The notes: generated by a model from the letters alone, not told the origin. Numbered from the stretch's first letter, positions 51,854 through 62,031 are shown. The stretch: 64,000 bases of DNA from Bacteroidota bacterium (GCA_018818065.1 JAHISV010000007.1:186001-250000), one strand, 5' to 3'. Program-made: numbers and translations.

Positions 51854-53950
51854 ATGTCAGACGCCACATTAGTATTTATATCATTAGTCATATTGTTTCT
51901 GCCATTGGCAGGATTTACAATTGTTATTCATTTAGGTAAAAAGTTTCCTAAACTTTATCTTTTTGAGGTTGGACTTCAATTAGTTGTCCTGCTCCTTACA
52001 ATTGTAGTCGCAGTGGTAAAACTTGCAACTCCAGAATCCGTAATCATATCTGAATTTCACTGGTTCAGTTTAGGCGATGTTCCTTTAGTTGGCAACATGG
52101 TTGTTGATCTCGGTATCAAAATAGACAACATTACTGTTTTGATGATGATAGTTGTTAATCTGATAAGTTTCCTAGTTCATCTCTTCTCTGTTGAATACAT
52201 GAAGGGTGACAAGCGATACACAAGATACTTCGCATACTTAGGAATCTTTACCTTCTCGATGTTAGGCATTGTATTAACACATAACTTGTTAATGATGTAC
52301 ATCTTCTGGGAATTGGTTGGACTATCTTCTTATTTATTAATCGGGTTCTGGTTCGAAAAAGATTCAGCCGCAGACGCTGGCAAAAAAGCTTTCCTTGTAA
52401 ACCGTGTTGGTGATATTGGTATGTTCCTCGGGATACTAATACTATTCACCCAGTATCACACGTTTACATTCGACACCATTTACGCACAGATAGCAGCCGG
52501 TAACCTCCCATTCGAAAGCACAGCCTGGTTAACAGCAGCTGGTATTTTGATTTTTATGGGCGCAGTTGGTAAATCAGCTCAGTTCCCTCTTCATGTATGG
52601 CTACCTGATGCAATGGAAGGTCCTACACCGGTTAGTGCATTAATCCATGCAGCTACTATGGTCGCCGCGGGTGTTTATTTGTCAGTTAGAATATTTGCAA
52701 TGTTAACTGCTGACGCAATGCTTGTAATTGCCATTTTTGGAGCATTTACTTCATTTGTTGCCGCTACTATAGCATTAACTCAAAACGATATTAAAAAAGT
52801 ATTAGCTTACTCAACTGTTAGTCAGTTGGGATATATGGTAATGTCAGTTGGTATTGGCGCTTATGCTTTTGCTTTCTTCCACCTTGTAACACACGCCTTT
52901 TTTAAGGCTTGTTTATTTCTTGGTTCAGGTTCTGTTATTAATAGCATGCACCATGAGCAGGATATCCGTAACATGGGCGGTTTAAGGAAAAAGATGCCTA
53001 TTACCTACCTTGCATTTCTGATTTCAACTCTTGCAATTTCTGGTATTCCTCTAACATCCGGCTTTCTGAGTAAGGATGGATTGTTAGCAGGATCGATTGC
53101 TTTTGGTAGTCTTACGGGACATTGGTTAATTCCAATTATTGGTTTTACCGTTGCGGCTATGACAGCATTCTACATGTTCCGTTTAGTGATTATCACTTTC
53201 CATGGCAAACCAAGAAATCAGGACAAGTATGATCATGCACATGAATCACCACGTGTAATGACATTACCTCTGATAATATTAAGCGCACTTTCAATTTTTA
53301 TTTGGTACACTCCAAATCCTATAGCTGCAGCCGATGGCTGGTTCTTACAGGATTGGGTTAAAACACCGGCAAGTGTAGTCCCTCAGGAAGTACGGTTTGA
53401 TTTTATGAAGACCGATGCTGCTCATGAGACTAACGCAGAAGAGCCTGGTAATGAAATTGTTCATTCAGAAATGTATACCGAAGCAATGCACCATGCACAC
53501 TACCCTGCTATGTTTTTATCATTAGCGCTTGGTGGACTTGGCATTTTATTCGCTTTCATGTTATATCAATGGAAGAAAATAGATCCTGATAAACTTGCTG
53601 AAAAACTAAAACCACTTTACAAATTCTCACTTAACAAGTGGTACGTTGATGAGTTATACCACGCAACAGTAATTGCAGGCACATTAGCCTGGAGTGGACT
53701 CCTTTCCTGGTTTGATGGAAATGTTATTGACGGTATTGTTAATGGTACTGCCACGGTAACCCGTTTCTTCTCCAGGATCAGTAACTGGTTCGATACTTTT
53801 GTTGTTGACGGAATTGTTAACCTTAGTGCACTGATAAGTGGATTTGTTGGATTAACATTAAGAAGATTACAAACTGGCAAAGTCCAGTCATATATACTTT
53901 TTGTAGTATTCTCGGTTTTAATAATTGTTTTAATCTTCCAACCATTTTAA
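51854..53950 (+). CDS. nuoL: NADH-quinone oxidoreductase subunit L
   Basis: 698 residues, about 16 membrane segments. Conserved blocks are YIFWELVGLSSYLLIGFWFE, then VWLPDAMEGPTPVSALIHAA, and KKVLAYSTVSQLGYMVMSVG; they hold the channel Glu, Lys and His. A hydrophilic, His- and Glu-rich loop (about 510-545) separates the core from the long lateral helix HL near 600-640 and the last membrane segment. It is the outermost antiporter-like subunit. It is followed by a small Cys-rich gene, not by nuoM. Confidence 0.96.
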   Translation: MSDATLVFISLVILFLPLAGFTIVIHLGKKFPKLYLFEVGLQLVVLLLTIVVAVVKLATPESVIISEFHWFSLGDVPLVGNMVVDLGIKIDNITVLMMIVVNLISFLVHLFSVEYMKGDKRYTRYFAYLGIFTFSMLGIVLTHNLLMMYIFWELVGLSSYLLIGFWFEKDSAADAGKKAFLVNRVGDIGMFLGILILFTQYHTFTFDTIYAQIAAGNLPFESTAWLTAAGILIFMGAVGKSAQFPLHVWLPDAMEGPTPVSALIHAATMVAAGVYLSVRIFAMLTADAMLVIAIFGAFTSFVAATIALTQNDIKKVLAYSTVSQLGYMVMSVGIGAYAFAFFHLVTHAFFKACLFLGSGSVINSMHHEQDIRNMGGLRKKMPITYLAFLISTLAISGIPLTSGFLSKDGLLAGSIAFGSLTGHWLIPIIGFTVAAMTAFYMFRLVIITFHGKPRNQDKYDHAHESPRVMTLPLIILSALSIFIWYTPNPIAAADGWFLQDWVKTPASVVPQEVRFDFMKTDAAHETNAEEPGNEIVHSEMYTEAMHHAHYPAMFLSLALGGLGILFAFMLYQWKKIDPDKLAEKLKPLYKFSLNKWYVDELYHATVIAGTLAWSGLLSWFDGNVIDGIVNGTATVTRFFSRISNWFDTFVVDGIVNLSALISGFVGLTLRRLQTGKVQSYILFVVFSVLIIVLIFQPF

Positions 53951-53992
53951 TAAGGTTAGGATTAAAGTTCTTTTAGTAATGAGGCAGCATTC

Positions 53993-54220
53993 TTGGCAAT
54001 CAAATTATTTTCGACAATAACTTGTCCAAAATGTGGTTATCAGAAAAAGGAGAAAATGCCCGAAAAGGCATGTCTGTTTTTTTATAACTGCAAAAGTTGT
54101 GGGCATTTAATGAAGCCAAAAAAAGGCGATTGTTGTGTATTCTGCAGCTATGGCAACGTTTGCTGTCCTCCTATTCAAAAGGATGGAAAAGAAAGTGGAT
54201 GTTGTAGTCAAAAAACTTAG
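53993..54220 (+). CDS. Small Cys-rich protein with GDCCVFCSYG motif
   Basis: 75 residues with 12 cysteines: CPKCG (11, 14), Cys27, CKSCG (33, 36), GDCCVFCSYG (47, 48, 51), CCPP (57, 58) and Cys70-Cys71. The start is a TTG with GAGG 9 bases before; no in-frame ATG is available earlier. Proteins with this GDCCxFCSYG pattern are widespread, small and uncharacterised, and the Cys pairs suggest a metal site. It sits between nuoL and nuoM on the same strand, with gaps of 42 and 38 bases, so it is co-transcribed with complex I. I cannot name its role. Confidence 0.75.
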   Translation: MAIKLFSTITCPKCGYQKKEKMPEKACLFFYNCKSCGHLMKPKKGDCCVFCSYGNVCCPPIQKDGKESGCCSQKT

Positions 54221-54258
54221 TAAACTTGAAATAAAAATATAATAGGCTGATTTATACG

Positions 54259-55860
54259 ATGGATGGATTTCCAATACTATCATTGCTTACATTTTTACCA
54301 GTCCTTGGGATGGTAATTATTTTGTTCCTCAAAAAGGAACAAGAAAAGGAAATTAAATACACTGCATTAATTGTTACCGGTCTTCAGGTAATACTTGCCG
54401 CTATATTGTTAGGCAACTATGACTATTCTATGGCTGGTATTAATGATGTAAATTCATTTCAATTCGTTGAGAAGTTCAGATGGATTGAAGTAACCGGTCT
54501 TTCCTGGTTAGGGACTCTTAAAGTCGACTACTTTATGGGAGTTGACGGAATTAGCGTTCCAATGGTCTTATTGACTGCTATAGTTTCATTTATAGCAACA
54601 ATATCATCATGGAAGATACCTAAAGCGCTAAAAGGTTACTTTGCACTGTTCCTCCTTCTTGATACCGGAATGATGGGTGTGTTTGTATCATTAGATTTCT
54701 TCTTATTCTACGTTTTCTGGGAATTAATGCTACTCCCAATGTATTTCCTCATTGGTATTTGGGGTGGTCCAAGAAAAGAATACGCTGCAATCAAGTTCTT
54801 CCTTTATACTCTCGTTGGTTCAGTATTCATGCTATTAGTAATGATTGGACTCTACTTCAGTGCTACTGAAACATTGGCTGATGGCACACAAGCCTTTACA
54901 TTTAACCTGCTGGCTTTAATGAATCAGGCTAATTACACGGCTACGGGAATTCTATCACCGTACAATCCGGAAAACTGGAGGTTCGTTGCTTATATTGCTC
55001 TCTTCGTGGGATTCGCAATAAAAGTACCGATGTTCCCCTTCCATACATGGTTACCCGATGCACACGTAGAAGCTCCGACACCAATATCAGTAATCTTGGC
55101 TGGTGTGCTTCTGAAAATGGGTACTTATGGACTATTAAGAATCAGTTATCCAATTTTTCCTGACGTCACCCGTGAGTTAATGTGGGGTATCGCTCTCTTT
55201 GGAATGATAAATATTGTTTACGGGGCATTTGTAGCCCTCGCACAAAAAGATTTTAAGAAGCTCATCGCGTACTCATCAGTTTCACATATGGGTTATGTCT
55301 TGCTCGGAATGGCATCCCTCTCTTCTGCCGGTATTAATGGTGCCGTTTTCCAGATGTTTAACCATGGTACAATAACAGCAATGTTATTCCTTATTGTTGG
55401 TGTTCTTTATGACCGTACACATACACGTGGCTTAAATGACTTTGGCGGACTGGCTGCAACATTACCAAGGTATACTGGTTTTGTAACTGTTGCATTCTTC
55501 GCTGCTATTGGTCTTCCTAGTATGAGTGGTTTTATCTCTGAGGCTCTTGTATTTGTTGGAGCATTTGGTGTCGAAACAACTCGTACCTTAGCAATGATAT
55601 CAACTTTAGGTATACTTTTAGGTGCGGCATATATGCTGTGGACACTACAGAGAGTATTCTTTGGTAAACTAAATGAAAAGTGGGCCGACATTACAGATCT
55701 TGATACACGAGAACTTATCATGTTTATCCCCTTGACGATAATAATAATCTTCTTGGGAGTTTACCCATCATTTATGTTGGACATCATGAGTACTTCAGTT
55801 AATTCATTAGTTGAAATTGTAACAACCAGTTTCAGTAATATTACAGTAAGCGGATTATAA
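54259..55860 (+). CDS. nuoM: NADH-quinone oxidoreductase subunit M
   Basis: 533 residues, 14 membrane segments. Conserved blocks are YVFWELMLLPMYFLIGIWGG, then PFHTWLPDAHVEAPTPISV and KKLIAYSSVSHMGYVLLGMA. It is the middle antiporter-like proton channel. A loop (about 200-235) holds a less conserved, Asn-rich stretch. Seven bases separate it from nuoN. Confidence 0.97.
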   Translation: MDGFPILSLLTFLPVLGMVIILFLKKEQEKEIKYTALIVTGLQVILAAILLGNYDYSMAGINDVNSFQFVEKFRWIEVTGLSWLGTLKVDYFMGVDGISVPMVLLTAIVSFIATISSWKIPKALKGYFALFLLLDTGMMGVFVSLDFFLFYVFWELMLLPMYFLIGIWGGPRKEYAAIKFFLYTLVGSVFMLLVMIGLYFSATETLADGTQAFTFNLLALMNQANYTATGILSPYNPENWRFVAYIALFVGFAIKVPMFPFHTWLPDAHVEAPTPISVILAGVLLKMGTYGLLRISYPIFPDVTRELMWGIALFGMINIVYGAFVALAQKDFKKLIAYSSVSHMGYVLLGMASLSSAGINGAVFQMFNHGTITAMLFLIVGVLYDRTHTRGLNDFGGLAATLPRYTGFVTVAFFAAIGLPSMSGFISEALVFVGAFGVETTRTLAMISTLGILLGAAYMLWTLQRVFFGKLNEKWADITDLDTRELIMFIPLTIIIIFLGVYPSFMLDIMSTSVNSLVEIVTTSFSNITVSGL

Positions 55861-55867
55861 TAAGATT

Positions 55868-57358
55868 ATGGATATGACAAATTTATCAGAGTTGGTCGGG
55901 CTTTTAACTCCTGAGATATCAGTTTCACTATTCTTGGTGGCAATTGTAATATTTGACCTTATTTTTAATAAGGACAAAAAAATATTACCATTCATTGCTC
56001 TGGCAGGAGTTGCAGTAACACTCTTTTTTGTAGTTTCTCAATATGGGGAAATAGCAGAACCCATTAAAAGTGGTATGATTACAGTTGATAAGTTTGGACT
56101 TTATTTTAAGGTTCTGATCCTTATCTCTACTGTATTTGTCATATTTTTCACACTCAGTTCAGATGAGATAAAAGCTTCTGCCGATAGACTTGGTGAATAC
56201 TACACGTTAATGTTTGGTATGATGCTTGGAATGTTCATGCTGGTAACCGCAACTGATCTGATCTTAATTTATTTGTCCCTGGAACTCTTATCTCTCTCTT
56301 CATATGTTTTAGCCGGCTTTACTAAGCTTCGTTCAAGAAGCAGCGAAGCAGCCTTAAAGTACATTCTCTATGGTGCTGTCTCATCCGGCTTAATGCTTTT
56401 TGGTATCTCATTAATTTACGGACTAACCGGAAGCACCAACCTTTATGCTATAAATGATTACTTACTATCCTCTAATGGTAATGTTGTTATTCTGGCTCTT
56501 GCGAGTGTGATGATATTTGCTGGTATCGGATATAAAATTTCAGCTGCTCCTTTCCACTTCTGGACTCCTGACGTATACGAAGGCGCTCCTATCACGATTA
56601 CAGCATATCTGAGTGTTGCCAGTAAGGCAGCCGGATTTGCAATGCTGGTGCGGATACTCTACATAGGTTATGTATCAGTTTCTGATGCAACCGGTCATTG
56701 GACGGTTATCGAGGCTTTCGATTGGCAGATGCTGCTTATCGTAATTTCTATATTCACGATGACCTTAGGTAACTTCACTGCTCTCTGGCAGGATAACCTG
56801 AAACGCATGTTAGCTTATTCAAGTATTGCTCATGCAGGTTATTTGTTATTGGGCGTATTGGTATTATCTAATCAAGGTCTTATTGCCGTATTAATATATT
56901 TCTTCTTTTACATGCTGATGAACCTTGGAGCTTTTTATATTGTCATGTTAATTGCTAACAAGACAGGTTCAGAAAACATTAACGAGTACGACGGGCTTGG
57001 GTACACTTCCCCATTCTTAGGTGTGGCTCTTACAATTTGCTTAATTTCTCTAACCGGACTTCCACCAACAGCCGGCTTTATTGGCAAACTTTATATCTTT
57101 ATTGCGCTTGTTGACGCTAAGATGATAGCGGTTGCTGTGATTGCACTGCTAAACAGTGTTGTCTCACTGTACTATTACGTTAGAGTCTTAAAGCATATGT
57201 TCCTTACAAAGGCTACAGAGACCACTCCTGTGGTAAAAGCATCGTCGTTCGAGAAAATAGTCCTCTTAGCACTGGTTATTCCAATACTGGTCTTCGGTGT
57301 GTATTTTGAACCGATTATAAACTTTGCTAAAAACAGTCTGGCGGGATTTGGATTGTAG
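55868..57358 (+). CDS. nuoN: NADH-quinone oxidoreductase subunit N
   Basis: 496 residues, 14 membrane segments. Blocks are YLSLELLSLSSYVLAGFTK, then PFHFWTPDVYEGAPITITAY and KRMLAYSSIAHAGYLLLG. It is the innermost antiporter-like subunit. It closes the operon, followed by a strong terminator at 57390. There are no nuoE, nuoF or nuoG genes here. Confidence 0.97.
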   Translation: MDMTNLSELVGLLTPEISVSLFLVAIVIFDLIFNKDKKILPFIALAGVAVTLFFVVSQYGEIAEPIKSGMITVDKFGLYFKVLILISTVFVIFFTLSSDEIKASADRLGEYYTLMFGMMLGMFMLVTATDLILIYLSLELLSLSSYVLAGFTKLRSRSSEAALKYILYGAVSSGLMLFGISLIYGLTGSTNLYAINDYLLSSNGNVVILALASVMIFAGIGYKISAAPFHFWTPDVYEGAPITITAYLSVASKAAGFAMLVRILYIGYVSVSDATGHWTVIEAFDWQMLLIVISIFTMTLGNFTALWQDNLKRMLAYSSIAHAGYLLLGVLVLSNQGLIAVLIYFFFYMLMNLGAFYIVMLIANKTGSENINEYDGLGYTSPFLGVALTICLISLTGLPPTAGFIGKLYIFIALVDAKMIAVAVIALLNSVVSLYYYVRVLKHMFLTKATETTPVVKASSFEKIVLLALVIPILVFGVYFEPIINFAKNSLAGFGL

Positions 57359-57389
57359 GAAAAATCATATAAATAAATTTGGTTTCATG

Positions 57390-57423
57390 AAGCCGGAATT
57401 TTTTGAATTCCGGCTTTTTTTTT
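57390..57423 (+). terminator. Terminator of the nuo operon
   Basis: An 11-bp perfect stem (AAGCCGGAATT with AATTCCGGCTT), 5-base loop, then a run of nine T. It lies 32 bases after the nuoN stop. Confidence 0.93.
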
Positions 57424-57459
57424 GCTTTATATCTTAATAAAAATTTCATACAGCTGACC

Positions 57460-57488
57460 TTGACAAATTCCAAAAATATGTATATTTT
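57460..57488 (+). promoter_or_regulatory. Promoter of the Rrf2 regulator gene
   Basis: TTGACA at 57460-57465, a 17-bp spacer, then TATTTT at 57483-57488, 28 bp before the ATG of the regulator. The palindrome at 57472-57489 lies across the spacer and the -10 box. Confidence 0.6.
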
Positions 57489-57489
57489 T
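57472..57489 (+). promoter_or_regulatory. Candidate operator of the Rrf2 regulator
   Basis: AAAAATAT-GT-ATATTTTT, a perfect 8-bp inverted repeat over the -10 box of the Rrf2 promoter. The place suits negative self-regulation, as for IscR. The AT-only arms make a chance origin possible. Confidence 0.45.
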
Positions 57490-57516
57490 ATATCCGACAA
57501 TAATAGTCGTATTTAT

Positions 57517-57927
57517 ATGTTGAAAATTCAAAAAAATATCGAATATGCTCTCCTCGCTCTCAGATACATTTATCAGAATCAGGAGAATAAAAGTATCAGT
57601 TCTAAGGAAATATCTGAAACTTTAAGCATTCCATATGAGTTATTATCTAAGATACTGCAAAGGATGGTTAAGTCGGACTTAATATCATCCCAGCAGGGTA
57701 AATATGGCGGTTATACATTAAATGAATTACCTGATAACATTTCATTCGGCAGAGTAATTTCTGCGCTTGATCAAAAAGTGCAACTGACTGATTGCATGGT
57801 TAGCGATCCTTCAAAAGAGAATTGCAAACGTGTGGAAGGTTGCTGTTTACGCAGTCCCCTTTCAGGAATTCAAGATAAAATAAATGATCTTTTTAACAAC
57901 ATTACTCTCAACGAGATCTTAAATTAG
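57517..57927 (+). CDS. Rrf2-family transcriptional regulator (IscR/NsrR-like)
   Basis: 136 residues from the ATG at 57517. The frame extends upstream, but that part overlaps the promoter and reads as random. The winged helix is EYALLALRYIYQNQ, then SSKEISETLSIPYELLSKILQ and LISSQQGKYGGYTLN, typical of Rrf2. The cluster-binding region has cysteines in DCMVSDPSKENCKRVEGCCLR (Cys-x9-Cys-x5-Cys-Cys), a spacing unlike IscR, so the ligand set may differ. It probably senses iron-sulphur status or nitric oxide. Next to it on the same strand are an unknown gene and an A-type Fe-S carrier. Confidence 0.9.
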   Translation: MLKIQKNIEYALLALRYIYQNQENKSISSKEISETLSIPYELLSKILQRMVKSDLISSQQGKYGGYTLNELPDNISFGRVISALDQKVQLTDCMVSDPSKENCKRVEGCCLRSPLSGIQDKINDLFNNITLNEILN

Positions 57928-57937
57928 TGAGGAATTG

Positions 57938-58240
57938 ATGAACTATTTAGATGTACTCAAAAAAGAAAGCGGAATTTTTTGGAAGTATTTTGAAGCTAAG
58001 TACAAGTTATTTTATAACTCTAATCTTTTTTTAAGAGACCTTCAATATGCAATTCAAAGATATTTCGAGACAAAAAATGTATATATAAGCTATTCTCAAG
58101 CTGAAACAACAGCCCTGGAATTTGTAAAGGAATTAGAAAAAGAGGGGGATTTATTGCGGCTTGATGCACATACATGGAGAGTTAACTTTCATATAGGCAG
58201 TGATAAAAAAGAAGAATTAGTTGAAGAAATAAACGAATAA
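57938..58240 (+). CDS. Hypothetical protein in the Rrf2/Fe-S carrier operon
   Basis: 100 residues that I do not recognise. I chose the ATG at 57938, with GTGAGGA just before; a TTG one codon earlier is less likely. It is mostly helical with many aromatic residues (ESGIFWKYFEAKYKLFYNS) and ends in an acidic helix (KKEELVEEINE). No Cys, no signal peptide, no membrane segment. It starts 10 bases after the regulator stop and ends 13 bases before the A-type carrier, so a role in Fe-S assembly or its control is plausible only from context. Confidence 0.65.
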   Translation: MNYLDVLKKESGIFWKYFEAKYKLFYNSNLFLRDLQYAIQRYFETKNVYISYSQAETTALEFVKELEKEGDLLRLDAHTWRVNFHIGSDKKEELVEEINE

Positions 58241-58253
58241 GCTGGAGTAAATT

Positions 58254-58607
58254 ATGAGTGATCAAACAGCCGTTCAGGCAGAGATAAATATTACGGACAA
58301 GGCAGTTAAAGAAGTTATACGTATTAAATCAGAAAATAGTATTCCTGGAGAACATGCCCTCCGTATTGGCGTAAAGGGCGGCGGATGCAGCGGTTATACC
58401 TACCAATTGGGTTTTGATGGAGAATCAAAAGAAGGCGATACCGTTGTGGAAAAAGATGGTGTAAAACTTTACGTTGATGCAAAAAGCTTTTTTTACCTAA
58501 TGGGAACAACCCTCGACTTTTCGGATGGTTTGAACGGAAAAGGATTTGTTTTTAATAATCCCAACGCTCAAAAAACCTGTGGATGCGGAGATTCTTTCTC
58601 AGCTTAA
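58254..58607 (+). CDS. A-type iron-sulphur cluster carrier (IscA/ErpA family)
   Basis: 117 residues. The three cluster ligands are in KGGGCSGYTYQLGF and in KTCGCGDSF near the C terminus, with the usual spacing. The family takes Fe-S clusters from the scaffold to target proteins. Complex I, just upstream, needs several clusters. It is in the same unit as the Rrf2 regulator, as for suf/isc systems, though no IscS, IscU or Suf gene is in the window. Confidence 0.93.
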   Translation: MSDQTAVQAEINITDKAVKEVIRIKSENSIPGEHALRIGVKGGGCSGYTYQLGFDGESKEGDTVVEKDGVKLYVDAKSFFYLMGTTLDFSDGLNGKGFVFNNPNAQKTCGCGDSFSA

Positions 58608-58638
58608 TTAAAACTTTATAAAATATTTTAGTGACAAT

Positions 58639-59367
58639 ATGAAACGTATACACTTTATTAAGACATTAGGTCTCTTCTCGGTTAGTGCCGGGTTTTTATA
58701 CGGCAGCGGGATGGGCAAAATTTTAACAAAATCAAATAATAATAGGAGTTATAATAAAATGGCAAAATTCGAATTACCTCAATTACCATACGCTTACGAT
58801 GCACTAGAGCCACACATTGATGCAAAAACGATGGAAATACATTACACAAAGCATCATGCCGCATACATTAGCAAATTTAATGCTGCGATTGAAGGTACTC
58901 CACTGGAGGCACAATCAATGGAAGATATTTTCGCAAATATCTCAAGTCATGGTGCGGGTGTTCGTAACAATGGTGGTGGCGCCTGGAATCACAGTCTGTT
59001 TTGGAGCGTTATGGGGCCAAATAAAGGTGGTCAACCAAGTGGTGAGTTAGCTGCTGCAATCAATGCGGCTTTTGGTTCTTTTGACAAATTTAAAGAAGAA
59101 TTTGCAAATGCCGGTGCTACTCAATTTGGTTCTGGTTGGGCTTGGCTGGTTGTGGTTGATGGTAAATTGGTAGTTAGCAAAACCCCAAATCAGGATAATC
59201 CGTTAATGGATGTCGCCGATGTAAAAGGCACTCCGGTATTAGGACTTGATGTTTGGGAACACGCGTACTATTTGAACTACCAGAACAGAAGACCAGATTA
59301 TATCCAAAGTTTCTTCAATGTTGTTAATTGGGATGAAGTTGCAAAGAGATATGCTGAAGCAAAATAG
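58639..59367 (+). CDS. sodA: Superoxide dismutase, Mn type, with possible export leader
   Basis: 242 residues from the first ATG, 202 from the internal ATG at 58759. The dismutase domain has the metal ligands in [22 protein letters not shown] and [12 protein letters not shown]. The Gln of NQDNPLMD and the GGG before AWNH are marks of Mn enzymes. The first 40 residues ([18 protein letters not shown]) resemble a Tat leader whose second Arg is replaced. The internal start has AGGAG 10 bases before it, while the first ATG has a poor site. Both a cytosolic and an exported form are possible. Confidence 0.93.
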   Translation: MKRIHFIKTLGLFSVSAGFLYGSGMGKILTKSNNNRSYNKMAKFELPQLPYAYDALEPHIDAKTMEIHYTKHHAAYISKFNAAIEGTPLEAQSMEDIFANISSHGAGVRNNGGGAWNHSLFWSVMGPNKGGQPSGELAAAINAAFGSFDKFKEEFANAGATQFGSGWAWLVVVDGKLVVSKTPNQDNPLMDVADVKGTPVLGLDVWEHAYYLNYQNRRPDYIQSFFNVVNWDEVAKRYAEAK

Positions 59368-59386
59368 TTTCTTGCTTTTTACAAGT

Positions 59387-59423
59387 TACCCGAAAGTCAC
59401 TATTGACTTTCGGGTATTTTTTT
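59387..59423 (+). terminator. Terminator of the superoxide dismutase gene
   Basis: A perfect 13-bp stem (TACCCGAAAGTCA with TGACTTTCGGGTA), 4-base loop, then seven T. It starts 19 bases after the stop. Confidence 0.95.
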
Positions 59424-59463
59424 GAGAATTATCAGGTTAGAAAATAATAGTCTAGGTAATTGA

Positions 59464-60084
59464 GTGAAAATTCCAATATTCCCCTTAAAACTTGTTATGT
59501 TTCCCGGGGCAAAATACCCTCTTCATATTTTTGAAGAACGTTATAAGCTACTTATAAAATATTGTATAGAAAATGATGAAGGATTTGGCATAGTTGCCGC
59601 CTCTGATGAAAACCCTTACAAAGTAGGATGCTTTGTAAGGATATCAAAGATTCTCAAAAGATATGAAAATGGTAATCTCGATTTAACTGTAACTGGTCTC
59701 TACCGCTTTTCCTTAATTTCTTCTGAAATTGGAGATGATGGATATCATATAGGCGAAATTGAAGAGTTTTCAGATGAGATTCAGTATGAAAAAAATGATT
59801 TTCTGAATGAGGAAGCAGTAGAAAAATTCCAAATTATTGTCCGAAGAACTGATCTCTATTTAAGTGAGACTTTCTGGAGAAATTTGGCTCTATCCAATCG
59901 TAAAAGTTTTAAACTCGCGGAGAAATCCGGACTAAGCCTGGAACAACAACAATCAATACTATCCATGAAAAGTGAAAATTCGAGATTAGATTTTTTGGTA
60001 GAACATTTTAGCAAAGTAAAGGAATACCTTGATAGAAATGAATTTATGAAGGATGTAATTTCCGGGGATGGTTACCTGAACTAA
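59464..60084 (+). CDS. LON N-terminal (substrate-binding) domain protein
   Basis: 206 residues, start GTG at 59464. The domain begins KIPIFPLKLVMFPGAKYPL with HIFEERYKLLI, and continues with GFGIVAASDEN and VTGLYRFSLIS, which is the LON substrate-binding fold alone, without ATPase or protease. Similar free-standing proteins are common and of unknown role, perhaps in protein quality control. The C-terminal helices (SGLSLEQQQSILSMKSEN) complete the fold. Confidence 0.9.
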   Translation: MKIPIFPLKLVMFPGAKYPLHIFEERYKLLIKYCIENDEGFGIVAASDENPYKVGCFVRISKILKRYENGNLDLTVTGLYRFSLISSEIGDDGYHIGEIEEFSDEIQYEKNDFLNEEAVEKFQIIVRRTDLYLSETFWRNLALSNRKSFKLAEKSGLSLEQQQSILSMKSENSRLDFLVEHFSKVKEYLDRNEFMKDVISGDGYLN

Positions 60085-60088
60085 AAAA

Positions 60089-60113
60089 AAGCCCGCATCA
60101 AAGATACGGGCTT
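60089..60113 (-). terminator. Terminator of atpDC (bidirectional shape)
   Basis: AAGCCCG-x-ATC pairs with GAT-x-CGGGCTT over AAA. On the minus strand a run of eight T follows, 29 bases after the atpC stop. It lies directly after the plus-strand LON gene stop and may serve that as well. Confidence 0.85.
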
Positions 60114-60141
60114 AGTAATTATTCAGTATATATGATTATTG

Positions 60142-60552
60142 TTACATATATTTTTTCTTAATATTCAGTCTATTAATTGCCTTCTTAAGTGATAATTCGG
60201 CTCGGTCATAATCAACCTCAGGCTTCTCGCCTCCGTAAATCCTTTCCTTCGCCTTCGCCAAACTTTCCATAGCACGCCTCTCATCAATATCTGCAGCAGT
60301 TTCAACGCTTTCCGCAAGAATCAAGATCCTATTATCCTTCACTTCAACAGTTCCACCGCCTGTAGAATAATGAACGACGTCATCGTTTTGTTTTACCAGC
60401 TTTATCTCACCTACATCTAAAGTACTTAAAATTGAGGCATGATTTTTCAGTATTTGAAAAGCGCCGGAAGAACCAGGCACAGTACATGATTTAACAACAC
60501 CAGTAAAAACAATCTGGGATGGAGTTACAATTTCAATATTCAACTCATTCAT
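60142..60552 (-). CDS. atpC: ATP synthase F1 epsilon subunit
   Basis: 136 residues. The beta sandwich is typical: LNIEIVTPSQIVFTGVVKSC, then PGSSGAFQILKNHASILSTL and YSTGGGTVEVKDNRILILAE. A short helical hairpin completes it. The subunit is in the central stalk and inhibits futile hydrolysis. It lies 6 bases after atpD. The other ATP synthase genes are not here, as in many Bacteroidota and Chlorobi. Confidence 0.95.
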   Translation of the reverse strand: MNELNIEIVTPSQIVFTGVVKSCTVPGSSGAFQILKNHASILSTLDVGEIKLVKQNDDVVHYSTGGGTVEVKDNRILILAESVETAADIDERRAMESLAKAKERIYGGEKPEVDYDRAELSLKKAINRLNIKKKYM

Positions 60553-60558
60553 AATTAC

Positions 60559-61971
<1,413 letters not shown>

Positions 61972-62002
61972 TCACCTCAAAATGAAATTATTACAAGCAG
62001 TA

Positions 62003-62031
62003 AATTTATAAACTATGGCGTTCATTATCAA
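62003..62031 (-). promoter_or_regulatory. Promoter of atpDC
   Basis: On the minus strand TTGATA (62026-62031), 17 bp, TAAATT (62003-62008), 35 bp before the atpD ATG. The layout matches the promoters before nuoA and the Rrf2 gene. Confidence 0.5.

Noticed and set aside
57403-57516. Longer N terminus of the Rrf2 regulator
   Set aside because: It would start in the nuo terminator and cover the promoter and palindrome; family proteins begin close to the ATG at 57517.
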